Of a DNA stretch of 15,173 bases, positions 1 to 7,007 are shown piece after piece. Each line of letters opens with the position of its first letter. The stretch's first letter is position 1. The position numbers were made by a program, and so were the translations under genes. The notes below the pieces were generated by a model. The model had not been told where the DNA came from. It was given only the letters and a program-made list of their open reading frames with translations, and searched no databases. The DNA is from Ruminococcus sp. UBA3286. Its GTDB lineage: Bacteria > Bacillota > Clostridia > Oscillospirales > Ruminococcaceae. The DNA lies in contig DETO01000117.1 of NCBI GenBank assembly GCA_002362135.1, positions 1-15,173 of the forward strand. Direction: 5' to 3'.

Positions 1-3
1 CTA

Positions 4-32
4 TTTACAAATTGTTAATTTTGTGATATGAT
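4..32 (+). promoter_or_regulatory. Candidate promoter P1 upstream of the yerC-like gene
   Basis: A TTTACA box at 4-9 is followed after 17 bases by TATGAT at 27-32, with a TG dinucleotide one base before it (extended -10). Both boxes match the housekeeping consensus at 5 of 6 positions. It would start a long leader ahead of the gene at 194. It could also belong to something ending before the window. Confidence 0.4.
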
Positions 33-82
33 ATACGTAGGGCAATACCGATATATTTTTTTCGAATTTGATACAAAGGTAC

Positions 83-111
83 TTTACTTTTACGCATTAT
101 TGTGTTAAAAT
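83..111 (+). promoter_or_regulatory. Candidate promoter P2 for the yerC-like gene
   Basis: TTTACT at 83-88, a 17-base spacer and TAAAAT at 106-111, with a TG at 103-104 giving an extended -10. Transcription would begin near 118. The leader then holds a 7-bp hairpin (124-130 pairing with 140-146) before the ribosome binding site GGAG that precedes the start at 194. Confidence 0.5.
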
Positions 112-193
112 AGTAAAGGAGATGCTGCACGCAGAAATTGTGCAGCGATAATTTTAATAATAATTTTGCCTTTGGGCGGATCGGAGTTTTAAA

Positions 194-496
194 ATGAACG
201 AAAAAATCAAATCCGAAAATATGGATCTTCTTTTTGAAGCGATACTTACCCTTGAATCTGTTGATGACTGCTACAAATTTTTTTCGGATCTATGCACCAC
301 GATAGAGTTAAAATCCTTTGCACAGCGCTTTCATGTTGCAAGGCTTTTGGACGAACACCGCGTTTACAACAGCATTGTAACTCAGACAGGCGCAAGTACT
401 GCCACGATCAGCCGTGTAAACCGCTCGCTTCAAGACGGTAGTGACGGCTATAGTATAGTTTTTGACAGATTGAAAGAAAAAAATTTATTAAAGTGA
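194..496 (+). CDS. TrpR/YerC-YecD family DNA-binding protein
   Basis: A 100-residue protein of the Trp-repressor-like YerC/YecD family, usual for its length. The family is a small all-helical DNA-binding protein; its regulatory target in Firmicutes is poorly defined and it is not shown to bind tryptophan. Visible family features are the central ELKSFAQRFHVARLL helix (residues about 38-52) and the helix-turn-helix stretch TGASTATISRVNRSLQ (about 65-80), followed by the DGSDGY segment. The start ATG at 194 has GGAG seven bases upstream. A hairpin (495-515) straddles the stop codon without a T-run, so it is not a convincing terminator. The next gene, a cellulase, begins 59 bases later on the same strand, so the two may be partly cotranscribed. 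A regulatory link to the cellulase is only a guess. Confidence 0.85.
   Translation: MNEKIKSENMDLLFEAILTLESVDDCYKFFSDLCTTIELKSFAQRFHVARLLDEHRVYNSIVTQTGASTATISRVNRSLQDGSDGYSIVFDRLKEKNLLK
462..491 (+). promoter_or_regulatory. Candidate promoter for the GH9 cellulase, inside the end of the yerC-like gene
   Basis: A perfect TTGACA at 462-467, then 18 bases and TATTAA at 486-491 (4 of 6 consensus positions). Transcription would start around 498, just at a small hairpin (495-515). Because it lies in coding sequence the match may be chance. Confidence 0.3.
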
Positions 497-555
497 TCGG
501 GGGATTATCCTGATCGCGTGAAAATCGGTTCTGATGTACCGTGAAAGGAAATTAT

Positions 556-3297
556 ATGAGAAAACCGAAACTTTTTAAAAGATGCGCGGCAGGTATTTCG
601 GCTGCCGCTGTATTTCTCACAAGTACTGTATTTACTTCCAACGCTGCTGTGGTGAATCCCGATAAGCCCAACAATTATCAGAATTTTGCCGAAGCGCTCC
701 AACTCGGACTGTGTTTTTACGACGCGAATAAATGCGGAGACGAAGTTGCTGAGGACGGATATTATTCATGGCGCGGCAACTGTCATGTCAAGGACGCCGA
801 AATTCCGCTTCAGCCCATGAATCCTATGCCTACCGTAAATAAGGGCAAAGATGACAAAGACGATGCTGATGATGACGGAAAAGGCGAATACGATGGCAAA
901 GGCGATGGCGGCGCAAGCGCGGCTGAAGGACTGTATGTTGGCGTGAATATGTCAGATGATTTCATCAAGGCAAACAAAAAATATCTCGATCCCGACGGAA
1001 ACGGCTCTGTCGATCTTACAGGCGGCTGGCATGACGCAGGAGATCACGTTAAATTCGGATTACCGGGCAGCTATTCCGCTTCGACTCTTGGCTGGGGATA
1101 TTATGAATTTCCTGAATCATATAAGGAAATCGGGCTTGATAAGCACGTTGAGGACGAACTCAGATGGATAAATGATTATTTCATGAAAGCTACTTTTCTC
1201 GACGATAACGGAAAGGTCGTCGCTTATTGCTATCAGGTCGGAGAGGGAAACAACGACCACAACTACTGGTGTCCTCCGGAATTGCAGGTCGATAACACGG
1301 TCGTTGCGTCCTCATCATGCGCAGTAAAACGCCCTGCTTATTTTGCAACTACCGAAATGCCTGCTTCCGATCAATGTGCAGGCGCTGCGGCTTCTCTTGC
1401 CGTGAATTATCTTAATTTTAAAGACAAAGATCCTGAATATGCTCAGAAAAATCTTGATTATGCCATTGCTCTTTATGATTTTGCCGTGGAAACTCATACC
1501 GAAGAATGGGAACCCGGAATGACTCCGACTGCAACAAGCCTCGGATATGACGGCGGATTCTATACTTCAAGCTATGATTACGACGAGCTTTCATGGGCTG
1601 CCGTATGGCTTTATTACTGCACGGAAAACTGGGATTACATTGACGATATCATCGCCGTTGACGAAACGGTAACAGGCGAAATGGGCGCACACCCCTACAC
1701 GGGCTACATGAAGCGTATCATTACCGATACCGGAAATTGCTGGCAGAATATTTGGGTGCATTGCTGGGATACCGTTTGGGGCGGAGTTTTTGCAAAGCTT
1801 GCTCCCGTTACAAATATTTCGCGTGACTGGTATATTTTCCGTTGGAATCTTGAATTCTGGTCGGGAATGTCTGAAGCGGACGCTGCTGCTGCGGATTTCG
1901 ATGTTCCCGTAACAGCTCACAAATATTTTGGTCAGGACGACGTAATCTGGAATACAAAGATAACCGCTGACGAGATCGCTGATCTGCCGACAGCCGACGG
2001 CGCTTGGCTGAAGAAAACTCCCGCAGGTTTTGCAATGCTTAACGATTACGGCTCTGCAAGATACAATACCGCGGCAGGACTTCAGGCAATGGTTTACGCT
2101 AAGGAAACAGGCGATATGACGTTTGCTGAATGGGCTAAAGGTCAGATGGAATATATTCTCGGCGATAACCCTATGGGTTATGCGTATGAAGTAGGATATG
2201 AGAATAACTTTGCTTCGCAGGCACATCATAGATCTTCACATTGCTCTGCGACACAAAGCATGGACGATCCGCTCGTTCAGGTTCACACTCTCTGGGGCGC
2301 GCTTGTCGGAGGACCTGACGCTGACGACTTCCACCGTGACGAGACGAAGGACTTCATTTACAACGAGGTAACAGACGACTATAATGCGGCTTTCTGCGGC
2401 GATCTTGCAGGATTGTATCATTTCTACGGTGCAAAGGGCAAGGAACTTGCCGACAAAAATCACATCATTCCTGATTTCAATATGTCTGAAAATGCGGTCG
2501 GGTATGATCAGGTCGATGAAAACGGCGATCTTTTGCCGACAGGATTGTTTATTTCCGCAGGCAAGGCTCAAGAAACCGACGCAGGAATGCAGATAAAGAT
2601 CGTGGTTCACAACAGAACTGTGAATCCGCCAAAATTTGAAAGCGATTTAAAAGCGCGCTATTACTTTAATATCAATGAGCAGCTTGCTAAGGGCGAAGAT
2701 ATAAGTTATATTTATACTCGAATCGATTACGATCAGGAAGCCAGCTTTACCGATGGCAAAAATCAGGCGATTATCTCCGATCCGATAAAATATGATGACA
2801 AGGGTAATTATTATGTTGAAATTTCATGGCAAAACTGCGATTTTTATGGCAGCCGAGTTTATCAGTTCGGATTGCTGAATACCATGAATCCCGAAACATA
2901 TGATACGGTTTGGGACGCTTCCAACGATTACAGTTATGATGATCTTGTAAGCTTTGAGGACGACAACGACGCAGCCGCTATTACTGAAAAGATCACGCTT
3001 TACGCAGATGGCAAGCTTGTATGGGGCGTTGAACCCGACGGTACTGTCGCAGACGGAAGCGAAGAACCTTCTCTCTGGGGAGATGCAAACTGCGACGGAA
3101 AGGTTGAAATTGCCGATGCAACGCTCATTCTTCAGTATCTCACAAATAAGGATGAGTACAAACTCACGGAGCAGGGAATGCGCAACTCTGATGTAATTGG
3201 AAACAGCGACGGAGTTACGGCTCAGGACGCTCTTGTGATTCAGCAGCTTGACGCGGGAATTTACAAACAAACTGATCTGCCGATAAAATCAAAATAA
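556..3297 (+). CDS. Cellulosomal GH9 endoglucanase with CBM3c and type I dockerin
   Basis: A secreted 913-residue cellulase that cuts beta-1,4-glucan and docks into a cellulosome. Order of parts: signal peptide (about 1-30: basic MRKPKLFKR, then a hydrophobic stretch ending TSNAA); GH9 catalytic domain (about 40-640) with the HDAGDHVKFG nucleophile/base motif near 159, the HHRSSH loop near 557 and the acid Glu in NEVTDDYNA near 604; a CBM3c-like module (about 655-830; its end WDASNDYSYDDL is typical); and a dockerin (about 841-905) with two calcium-loop repeats, DANCDGKVEIADA and GNSDGVTAQDA. GH9-CBM3c enzymes are typically processive endoglucanases, and the CBM3c assists the active site rather than anchoring. 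An Asp/Lys/Gly-rich run of about 25 residues near 95-120 interrupts the domain between WRGNCH and DAGD. ATG 556 is chosen over GTG 541 because AAAGGAA (544-550) fits as its ribosome binding site and lies inside the longer frame. Confidence 0.95.
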   Translation: MRKPKLFKRCAAGISAAAVFLTSTVFTSNAAVVNPDKPNNYQNFAEALQLGLCFYDANKCGDEVAEDGYYSWRGNCHVKDAEIPLQPMNPMPTVNKGKDDKDDADDDGKGEYDGKGDGGASAAEGLYVGVNMSDDFIKANKKYLDPDGNGSVDLTGGWHDAGDHVKFGLPGSYSASTLGWGYYEFPESYKEIGLDKHVEDELRWINDYFMKATFLDDNGKVVAYCYQVGEGNNDHNYWCPPELQVDNTVVASSSCAVKRPAYFATTEMPASDQCAGAAASLAVNYLNFKDKDPEYAQKNLDYAIALYDFAVETHTEEWEPGMTPTATSLGYDGGFYTSSYDYDELSWAAVWLYYCTENWDYIDDIIAVDETVTGEMGAHPYTGYMKRIITDTGNCWQNIWVHCWDTVWGGVFAKLAPVTNISRDWYIFRWNLEFWSGMSEADAAAADFDVPVTAHKYFGQDDVIWNTKITADEIADLPTADGAWLKKTPAGFAMLNDYGSARYNTAAGLQAMVYAKETGDMTFAEWAKGQMEYILGDNPMGYAYEVGYENNFASQAHHRSSHCSATQSMDDPLVQVHTLWGALVGGPDADDFHRDETKDFIYNEVTDDYNAAFCGDLAGLYHFYGAKGKELADKNHIIPDFNMSENAVGYDQVDENGDLLPTGLFISAGKAQETDAGMQIKIVVHNRTVNPPKFESDLKARYYFNINEQLAKGEDISYIYTRIDYDQEASFTDGKNQAIISDPIKYDDKGNYYVEISWQNCDFYGSRVYQFGLLNTMNPETYDTVWDASNDYSYDDLVSFEDDNDAAAITEKITLYADGKLVWGVEPDGTVADGSEEPSLWGDANCDGKVEIADATLILQYLTNKDEYKLTEQGMRNSDVIGNSDGVTAQDALVIQQLDAGIYKQTDLPIKSK

Positions 3298-3308
3298 TTA
3301 ATCAATAA

Positions 3309-3332
3309 GAAACGCCCTATTCAGGGCGTTTC
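3309..3332. terminator. Bidirectional intrinsic terminator, GH9 / HAD
   Basis: A 9-bp perfect stem (3309-3317 with 3324-3332) and a 6-base loop, GC-rich at the tip and A/T at the base. It sits in the 36-base gap between two convergent stop codons, so it can serve both genes. Its core ACGCCC/GGGCGT is reused in the terminator at 4725-4749. Confidence 0.8.
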
Positions 3333-3333
3333 A

Positions 3334-4122
3334 CTATATGAGATCAAAATGTTTGAGCGCATTGAATATGCCGTCCTGATTAAGCGGCGTCGTAATGTAC
3401 GAAACATAGGGATAAATCGACTCTGCACCACCCATTGCCACGCTGTTCGGAACAGCTTTCAGCATAGGCAGATCGTTTGCGCTGTCGCCGATCGCATATG
3501 CGTTTTTCATGGGAATATTCATCTTTTTCAGTATGAATTCTATCGCCGTCGCCTTTGAAAATCCCAGAGGAACGTTTTCGTAAAATCCATGACCTCGATC
3601 AATTATCTGAAAAAATTTACCGATCTCGCGTCTGAACATATCTATATCGCAATCGGGATTTTCCCATATTACGAATTTATCAAACATGAAATCGTGGTCT
3701 TCGACCTGTCGGCTGATGTCAATGCCGTCCTCAACGAAATTTTGCAGAAAATCTTCAAGATCAGCGTTTTGGGGTGATAGATCGTCGAAGAAATAGCCGT
3801 CTTTATGTTCGTAAACAGGCGTAACACCGCATTTTCTGATAAGCTGCGCAATTTCGCGGCAGAAATTCTGCTCTAATTTATTGTAAAAAATAGTTTCGCA
3901 GCCGTATTCTATGTAAGTTCCGCAGCCGCAAATCAGCCCGTCAAAACCAAGACTGCGGACTTTTTGGCTGACATTGAAAATCGTTCGCCCCGTGTTTATA
4001 AATGTGAAATTTCCTTTTTCACGCGTTCGAGTTATTGCTTCTGCGGTACTTTCAGGTATCGTCGCAAGTCCGTCTTCGGAAATAAGTGTGCCGTCAATAT
4101 CGAAAAAAATTATCGATGACAT
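3334..4122 (-). CDS. Cof-type HAD phosphatase (subclass IIB)
   Basis: A 262-residue cytoplasmic haloacid-dehalogenase-type hydrolase, probably a phosphatase of sugar phosphates or similar small substrates; the exact substrate cannot be read from sequence. All four HAD motifs are visible: I, FDIDGT with nucleophile Asp8 and Asp10; II, the Thr in INTGRT (about 42-47); III, Lys190 in SKATAIEFIL; and IV, GDSANDLPML (212-221). The C2 cap lies between motifs II and III (about 80-180), as in Cof proteins, and the length is normal. A GTG nine bases upstream is in frame, but AGAGGTG overlaps it and is correctly spaced for the ATG at 4122. It has a consensus promoter and diverges from the adenosyltransferase gene. 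No neighbour hints at its substrate. Confidence 0.9.
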   Translation of the reverse strand: MSSIIFFDIDGTLISEDGLATIPESTAEAITRTREKGNFTFINTGRTIFNVSQKVRSLGFDGLICGCGTYIEYGCETIFYNKLEQNFCREIAQLIRKCGVTPVYEHKDGYFFDDLSPQNADLEDFLQNFVEDGIDISRQVEDHDFMFDKFVIWENPDCDIDMFRREIGKFFQIIDRGHGFYENVPLGFSKATAIEFILKKMNIPMKNAYAIGDSANDLPMLKAVPNSVAMGGAESIYPYVSYITTPLNQDGIFNALKHFDLI

Positions 4123-4154
4123 TTTATTCACCTCTCAAAAAATCTTCAATTAAA

Positions 4155-4183
4155 ATTATAATACATTAATAAATTTTTGTCAA
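4155..4183 (-). promoter_or_regulatory. Consensus promoter of the HAD gene, overlapping a divergent -10
   Basis: On the minus strand a perfect TTGACA (4183-4178), a 17-base spacer and a perfect TATAAT (4160-4155). The -10 region is self-complementary enough that a plus-strand TATAAT also lies at 4157-4162. That could be the -10 of the adenosyltransferase gene, though its -35 is weak. Confidence 0.8.
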
Positions 4184-4200
4184 GAGAAAGGGCGTGTATC

Positions 4201-4713
4201 ATGCTTCATATTTATACCGGCTACGGAAAAGGGAAAACGACTGCGGCTGTTGGACTTGCGGTTCGCGGCGCAGGTGCAGGAATGAACGTATTTTTTATGC
4301 AGTTTCTCAAAAACGGGAGTTCGTCGGAGATCAAAATGCTGCGGAATTTAGGGATCGATATCTGTTGCGTTCCACAATGCACAAAATTCACATTCAACAT
4401 GAGTTCTGACGAATTATCCGCGGTAAAAGCCGAGCATAATAAAATGCTTAAAGAAGCGCATGAATTGATGATTTCGGGAACGGCGGATATGATTATACTT
4501 GATGAAATTTTAGGCGCATATGATAAAAATCTTCTGGACAGAGAGATTGCTGCGGAACTGATCTGCAATGCTAAATCTGAATGCGAATTGATTCTGACAG
4601 GAAGAAACGCTCCTGAACTTTTCGTGGAAAAGGCCGATTATGTAACGATTATGGAATTGAAAAAACACCCTTATGAAAAAGGCATAGCAGCCCGAAAGGG
4701 GATAGAATACTGA
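4201..4713 (+). CDS. Cob(I)alamin / corrinoid adenosyltransferase, CobA/BtuR type
   Basis: A 170-residue member of the CobA/BtuR (CobO) family, which transfers the adenosyl group of ATP to cob(I)alamin or cobinamide to make the coenzyme form. The P-loop GYGKGKTT is at 7-14, a Walker-B-like MIILDE at 97-102, the family segment LTGRNAPEL at 132-140, and the C-terminal KHPYEKGIAARKGIEY matches the usual family ending. It is slightly short because it lacks the N-terminal extension of enterobacterial BtuR. ATG 4201 follows AAAGGG by about nine bases; the TTG at 4177 gives a longer frame but would place that site inside the gene. No other cobalamin genes and no cobalamin riboswitch are next to it (the leader is under 40 bases), so it probably serves in corrinoid salvage. 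Confidence 0.9.
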   Translation: MLHIYTGYGKGKTTAAVGLAVRGAGAGMNVFFMQFLKNGSSSEIKMLRNLGIDICCVPQCTKFTFNMSSDELSAVKAEHNKMLKEAHELMISGTADMIILDEILGAYDKNLLDREIAAELICNAKSECELILTGRNAPELFVEKADYVTIMELKKHPYEKGIAARKGIEY

Positions 4714-4724
4714 TCAGCATAAGA

Positions 4725-4749
4725 AAAAACGCCCTGAATGGGCGTTTTT
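4725..4749. terminator. Bidirectional intrinsic terminator, adenosyltransferase / rnpB
   Basis: A 10-bp perfect stem (4725-4734 with 4740-4749), 5-base loop, with A-runs and T-runs at the stem base in both directions. It lies between the adenosyltransferase stop and the 3' end of RNase P RNA, so it ends both convergent transcripts. Confidence 0.85.
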
Positions 4750-4755
4750 CAATAT

Positions 4756-5095
4756 GACCAGACCGATAAGCCGGGTTCTGTCGTGTGCAGCAATTTATCT
4801 ACTCTTATCGTCGCCGATAAGCTCAAGCCGTCATTACTGCATATCCGCCGAGCAAGCGTTGATATACAGCACCAATAGACGTTGCATCGGGTAGGGTTTA
4901 CATGGCAGCGCAGTCTCCTGCACTCCGGTGAGCTCTTACCTCGCCTTTCCACCATTGCCTGAAAATCAGGCGGTATATTTCTGTTGCACTTGCCCTAAGG
5001 TCACCCTCGGCTGCTGTTAGCAGCTACCCTGCTCTATGATGCCCGGACTTTCCTCGTGAACATAAAAAACGTTCACGCAGCTGCATAGTCTGCTC
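4756..5095 (-). ncRNA. rnpB: RNase P RNA (M1 RNA)
   Basis: The catalytic RNA of RNase P, which matures tRNA 5' ends. On the minus strand the universally conserved blocks appear in order: GAGGAAAGTCCGGGC near the 5' end, AGTGCAACAGAAA, AGGTAAGAGCTCACCG, GACGGCTTGAGC, and the 3' block CGACAGAACCCGGCTTATCGG. The ends were set by the P1 helix: GAGCAGACT (5095-5087) pairs with GGTCTGGTC (4764-4756) with one mismatch. The resulting length of about 340 is normal. A -10 box 7 bases upstream of the predicted 5' end supports that boundary. Exact 3' end is uncertain by a few bases. Confidence 0.95.
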
Positions 5096-5102
5096 AATTA
5101 AT

Positions 5103-5132
5103 ATTATGTTATTAATTATAACTTTTTGATAA
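5103..5132 (-). promoter_or_regulatory. Probable rnpB promoter
   Basis: On the minus strand TTATCA (5132-5127), an 18-base spacer and CATAAT (5108-5103), placed 7 bases before the predicted 5' end of RNase P RNA. No terminator separates it from the upstream GGGtGRT gene, so read-through from that operon may also contribute. Confidence 0.5.
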
Positions 5133-5147
5133 TTTCAGCCTTCCGGA

Positions 5148-6146
5148 TTACTTCATAGCCTCTTCAACAGCAACAGCGCAAGCAACTGTAGCTCCAACCA
5201 TCGGGTTGTTGCCCATTCCGATAAGACCCATCATTTCAACGTGAGCCGGAACGGAGGAAGAACCTGCGAACTGAGCGTCAGAGTGCATACGTCCCATTGT
5301 ATCTGTCATACCGTAGGAAGCAGGGCCGGCAGCCATATTATCGGGGTGGAGAGTACGTCCCGTACCGCCGCCTGAAGCAACTGAGAAGTACTTTTTGCCT
5401 GCGTCTGTGCGCTCCTTCTTATATGTACCTGCAACAGGGTGCTGGAAACGAGTAGGATTAGTTGAATTGCCTGTAATTGAAACGTCAACATTTTCCTTCC
5501 ACATGATAGCAACGCCCTCGGTAACATCATTTGCGCCGTAGCAGTTAACTTTAGCGCGGAGACCGTCAGAATAAGGCTTGCGGAACACTTCCTTTACCTC
5601 GCCTGTATGGTAGTCCATTTCAGTTTCAACATATGTAAAGCCGTTGATACGAGCGATTATCTGAGCGGCGTCTTTTCCAAGACCGTTAAGGATAACGCGG
5701 AGAGGCTTCTGACGAACCTTGTTTGCCTTTTCAGCGATACCGATAGCGCCTTCAGCAGCTGCGAAAGATTCGTGACCTGCCAGGAATGCGAAACACTCTG
5801 TTTCTTCCTCAAGAAGCATCTTGCCGAGGTTTCCGTGACCGAGACCAACCTTACGCTGATCTGCAACAGAACCGGGAATACAGAAAGCCTGAAGACCCTC
5901 ACCGATAGCGGCAGCAGCGTCAGCAGCTCTTGTGCAGCCCTTCTTGATAGCGATAGCGCAGCCTACAGTGTACGCCCACTTAGCGTTTTCGAAGCAGATA
6001 GGCTGAATGCCCTCAACGAGTTTATAAATATCGAGACCTTTTTCCTTGCAGATGTCGGCACACTCTTCGATAGTGTTGATGCCGTAAGCCTTGATAACGT
6101 CAAGGATCTGCTTTTCACGTCTCTCGTATGATTCAAATAAAGCCAT
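5148..6146 (-). CDS. GGGtGRT family protein
   Basis: A 332-residue protein of the family named for its GGGtGRT motif, here GGGTGRT at residues 259-265 within SVASGGGTGRTLHPDNMA. No biochemical function is established as far as I know. The sequence is soluble-looking, Gly/Ala-rich in the C-terminal third, with several cysteines (33, 51, 63, 71, 89, 118, 202, 323) that could matter for metal or cluster chemistry, and no transmembrane segment or signal. The start at 6146 has AGGAGG a few bases upstream. It is the second gene of an operon, 14 bases after an IscU/NifU-like gene, an arrangement I recall as recurrent in anaerobes. An Fe-S or cofactor role is inferred from that partner only. Confidence 0.85.
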   Translation of the reverse strand: MALFESYERREKQILDVIKAYGINTIEECADICKEKGLDIYKLVEGIQPICFENAKWAYTVGCAIAIKKGCTRAADAAAAIGEGLQAFCIPGSVADQRKVGLGHGNLGKMLLEEETECFAFLAGHESFAAAEGAIGIAEKANKVRQKPLRVILNGLGKDAAQIIARINGFTYVETEMDYHTGEVKEVFRKPYSDGLRAKVNCYGANDVTEGVAIMWKENVDVSITGNSTNPTRFQHPVAGTYKKERTDAGKKYFSVASGGGTGRTLHPDNMAAGPASYGMTDTMGRMHSDAQFAGSSSVPAHVEMMGLIGMGNNPMVGATVACAVAVEEAMK

Positions 6147-6160
6147 TTTAAGTGTCCTCC

Positions 6161-6853
6161 TTATTCTTTTCTGGGATCAACGATCTTAACTGCGTCAGCA
6201 ACTCTGCCGTACTGACCCTGAGCCTTTTCAAATGCAGTATTTGCATCGTCGCCTGCCTTGATGAAGTCCATCATCTTACCGAAGTTTACAAACTTGTAGC
6301 CGATGATCTCGTTTTCTTCATTAAGAGCAAGACCTGTTACGTAGCCGTCAGTCATTTCAAGGTAACGGGGACCCTTTGCAAGAGTGCCATACATTGTTCC
6401 TACCTGTGAACGAAGTCCCTTACCGAGATCTTCAAGACCGGCGCCTACAACGAGACCGCCTTCGGAGAAAGCAGACTGAGAACGTCCGTAAACGATCTGG
6501 AGGAAAAGTTCTCTCATAGCTGTATTGATAGCGTCGCAAACGAGGTCGGTATTAAGAGCCTCAAGAATAGTTCTGCCGGGGAGGATCTCAGACGCCATAG
6601 CAGCAGAATGAGTCATACCTGAGCATCCGATAGTCTCAACGAGAGCTTCCTGAATAACGCCCTCCTTAACATTGAGAGTAAGCTTGCAGGTACCCTGCTG
6701 AGGAGCGCACCAACCGATACCGTGTGTGAAGCCGGAAATATCCTTTATCTCCTTAGCCTTTACCCATTTTGCTTCCTCAGGAATCGGAGCTGCACCGTGA
6801 GCAACGCCCTGTGCGATGGGGCACATCGTTTCTACTTCATGAGAATAAATCAT
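6161..6853 (-). CDS. IscU/NifU-like Fe-S scaffold-type protein
   Basis: A 230-residue protein whose first half resembles the IscU/NifU N-terminal scaffold fold. The segment GCSGMTHSAAMASEILPGRTILEA (77-100) parallels the GCG...SS...GKS/T..EA block of IscU. Candidate cluster ligands are Cys49 or Cys56 (in GWCAPQQGTC), Cys77 and possibly Cys106. The canonical spacing and the usual Asp after the first Cys are not kept, so it is a divergent relative. The second half (about 125-230) is an extension absent from ordinary IscU. Its start at 6853 follows GAAAGGAGT. It leads a two-gene operon with the GGGtGRT gene and has its own promoter. Cluster binding is inferred, not shown. Confidence 0.75.
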   Translation of the reverse strand: MIYSHEVETMCPIAQGVAHGAAPIPEEAKWVKAKEIKDISGFTHGIGWCAPQQGTCKLTLNVKEGVIQEALVETIGCSGMTHSAAMASEILPGRTILEALNTDLVCDAINTAMRELFLQIVYGRSQSAFSEGGLVVGAGLEDLGKGLRSQVGTMYGTLAKGPRYLEMTDGYVTGLALNEENEIIGYKFVNFGKMMDFIKAGDDANTAFEKAQGQYGRVADAVKIVDPRKE

Positions 6854-6907
6854 TATTAATACTCCTTTCAGATATTAGGACGGATAAGCTGTCCCACATA
6901 CAATAAC

Positions 6908-6936
6908 ATTATACAACATTTCTGCTTTTTAATCAA
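6908..6936 (-). promoter_or_regulatory. Promoter of the IscU-like / GGGtGRT operon
   Basis: On the minus strand TTGATT (6936-6931), a 17-base spacer and perfect TATAAT (6913-6908). Transcription would start near 6900, giving a leader of about 45 bases. A short palindrome, TGACA-N6-TGTCA (6944-6959), lies just upstream of the -35 and could be an operator, though it is short enough to be chance. Confidence 0.75.
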
Positions 6937-7007
6937 GTGATTTTGACAAAAGAATGTCATTCGTATGTTATATGATACTAACTTTTTTTATTTTCCGAAA
7001 TTATAAA

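Noticed and set aside
122..151. Nine-codon leader peptide before the yerC-like gene
   Set aside because: The GGAG touches the ATG, leaving no spacing for initiation; the stretch is better read as a hairpin leader.
541..555. GTG start at 541 for the GH9 gene, five codons longer
   Set aside because: The segment contains the ribosome binding site AAAGGAA for ATG 556, and the signal peptide begins naturally with MRKPKLFKR.
1591..2229. 212-codon open frame antisense to the cellulase
   Set aside because: It lies entirely opposite the GH9 catalytic domain, has no ribosome binding site I could see, and its product resembles nothing known.
4177..4200. TTG start for the adenosyltransferase
   Set aside because: It would place the AAAGGG site inside the gene; the family begins at the strand just before the P-loop, as ATG 4201 gives.
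4123..4200. Cobalamin riboswitch upstream of the adenosyltransferase
   Set aside because: The intergenic stretch is only 78 bases and holds overlapping promoters; there is no room for and no sign of the B12-box fold.
5607..6131. 174-codon plus-strand frame opposite the GGGtGRT gene
   Set aside because: Shadow of the real gene's codon pattern; no ribosome binding site or recognisable domain.
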